Assembly (NCBI GenBank): GCA_016286365.1
Contig: JAEESN010000010.1
Span: forward strand, 27,321 to 91,320
Length of the DNA stretch: 64,000 nucleotides
Source: Treponema sp.
GTDB lineage: Bacteria; Spirochaetota; Spirochaetia; Treponematales; Treponemataceae
Reading direction: 5' to 3'
A program made the position numbers and the translations under genes. Shown here one piece after another: positions 63,960-64,000 of this stretch. The stretch's first letter is position 1. Every line of letters starts with the position of its first letter. Below the pieces are notes generated by a model. The model had not been told where the DNA came from, ran no database searches, and saw only the letters and a program-made list of their open reading frames with translations.

Positions 63960-64000
63960 ACAAAGGGTGTTAGTCACTTTTTGGGGTGAGCACACCACAA
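63960..64000 (-). rRNA. rrl: 23S ribosomal RNA, 3' end (partial)
   Basis: The minus strand reads GUGUGCUCACCCC then AAAAAGUGACUAACACCCUUUG, matching the expected 3'-terminal region of 23S with its UGACUAA-type end. It lies about 20 bases upstream of 5S, the usual order. The gene continues past the right edge, so only about 40 nt are seen. The boundary is approximate. Confidence 0.6.

Overview
The window looks like a chromosomal segment of a saccharolytic, host-associated treponeme (Spirochaetes; the gut/rumen Treponema type is the best guess). The evidence is moderate-to-low GC with AT-rich intergenic DNA, relaxed spirochaetal lipoboxes, the MoxR/DUF58/Bat cluster, a GTP-type PEP carboxykinase, SPOR and SH3 lipoproteins, and a 5S rRNA with the end of a 23S gene at the right edge. 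The species is inferred from protein style only; no 16S is present.

Layout. 1-8.9 kb: end of a SPOR-domain protein, a conserved protein of unknown function, a TraB-family membrane protein, a TPR protein, a membrane-anchored protein with an L7/L12-like C-terminus, and the translation factor EttA. 8.9-18.3 kb: a hemicellulose locus with an LplABC-type oligosaccharide importer, a type-B carboxylesterase, two GH43 glycosidases and a CE1-type (feruloyl/acetyl) esterase. Two matching LacI-type operator-like sites lie in its promoters. 18.3-19.2 kb: a gene-free block carrying three hairpins with an identical 19-nt loop and different but complementary arms. 19.2-30 kb: housekeeping and regulation (adk, a phosphatase, argD-like, an ABC-F protein with a repeat-derived linker, an SH3 lipoprotein, a REC-middle-REC protein, a PHP phosphatase, a DksA/TraR zinc finger, infA, tyrS). 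30-38 kb: an eight-gene minus-strand MoxR-DUF58-Bat operon ending in Smr and DnaJ genes. 38-44.5 kb: an aminotransferase, a solute-binding lipoprotein, the dTDP-sugar genes rmlA-rmlC-rmlB and a sugar-binding protein. 44.7-54.4 kb: pckG, a small unknown gene, a PurF homologue whose glutaminase site is degenerate, a sialate-O-acetylesterase-family enzyme, a lipoprotein, a Kef-type antiporter, a C_GCAxxG_C_C protein and a decayed vapBC-like toxin-antitoxin pair. 54.4-63.5 kb: a two-gene operon for very large beta-helix surface lipoproteins (2186 and about 812 residues). 63.6-64 kb: rRNA operon trailer, 5S rRNA and 23S 3' end on the minus strand.

How it fits together. The hemicellulose locus would import arabinoxylo-oligosaccharides and strip acyl and arabinosyl/xylosyl groups, mostly in the cytoplasm. 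The Bat cluster couples an AAA+ ATPase to VWA membrane proteins in the envelope. The rml genes feed surface polysaccharide synthesis. The beta-helix lipoproteins are probable surface adhesins or envelope proteins. The strongest unexplained signals are the conserved-loop hairpin family, the ABC-F linker built from sequences also seen as intergenic repeats, the PurF homologue lacking its catalytic cysteine, the L7/L12-like domain on a membrane protein, and the possible attenuator in front of rmlB.
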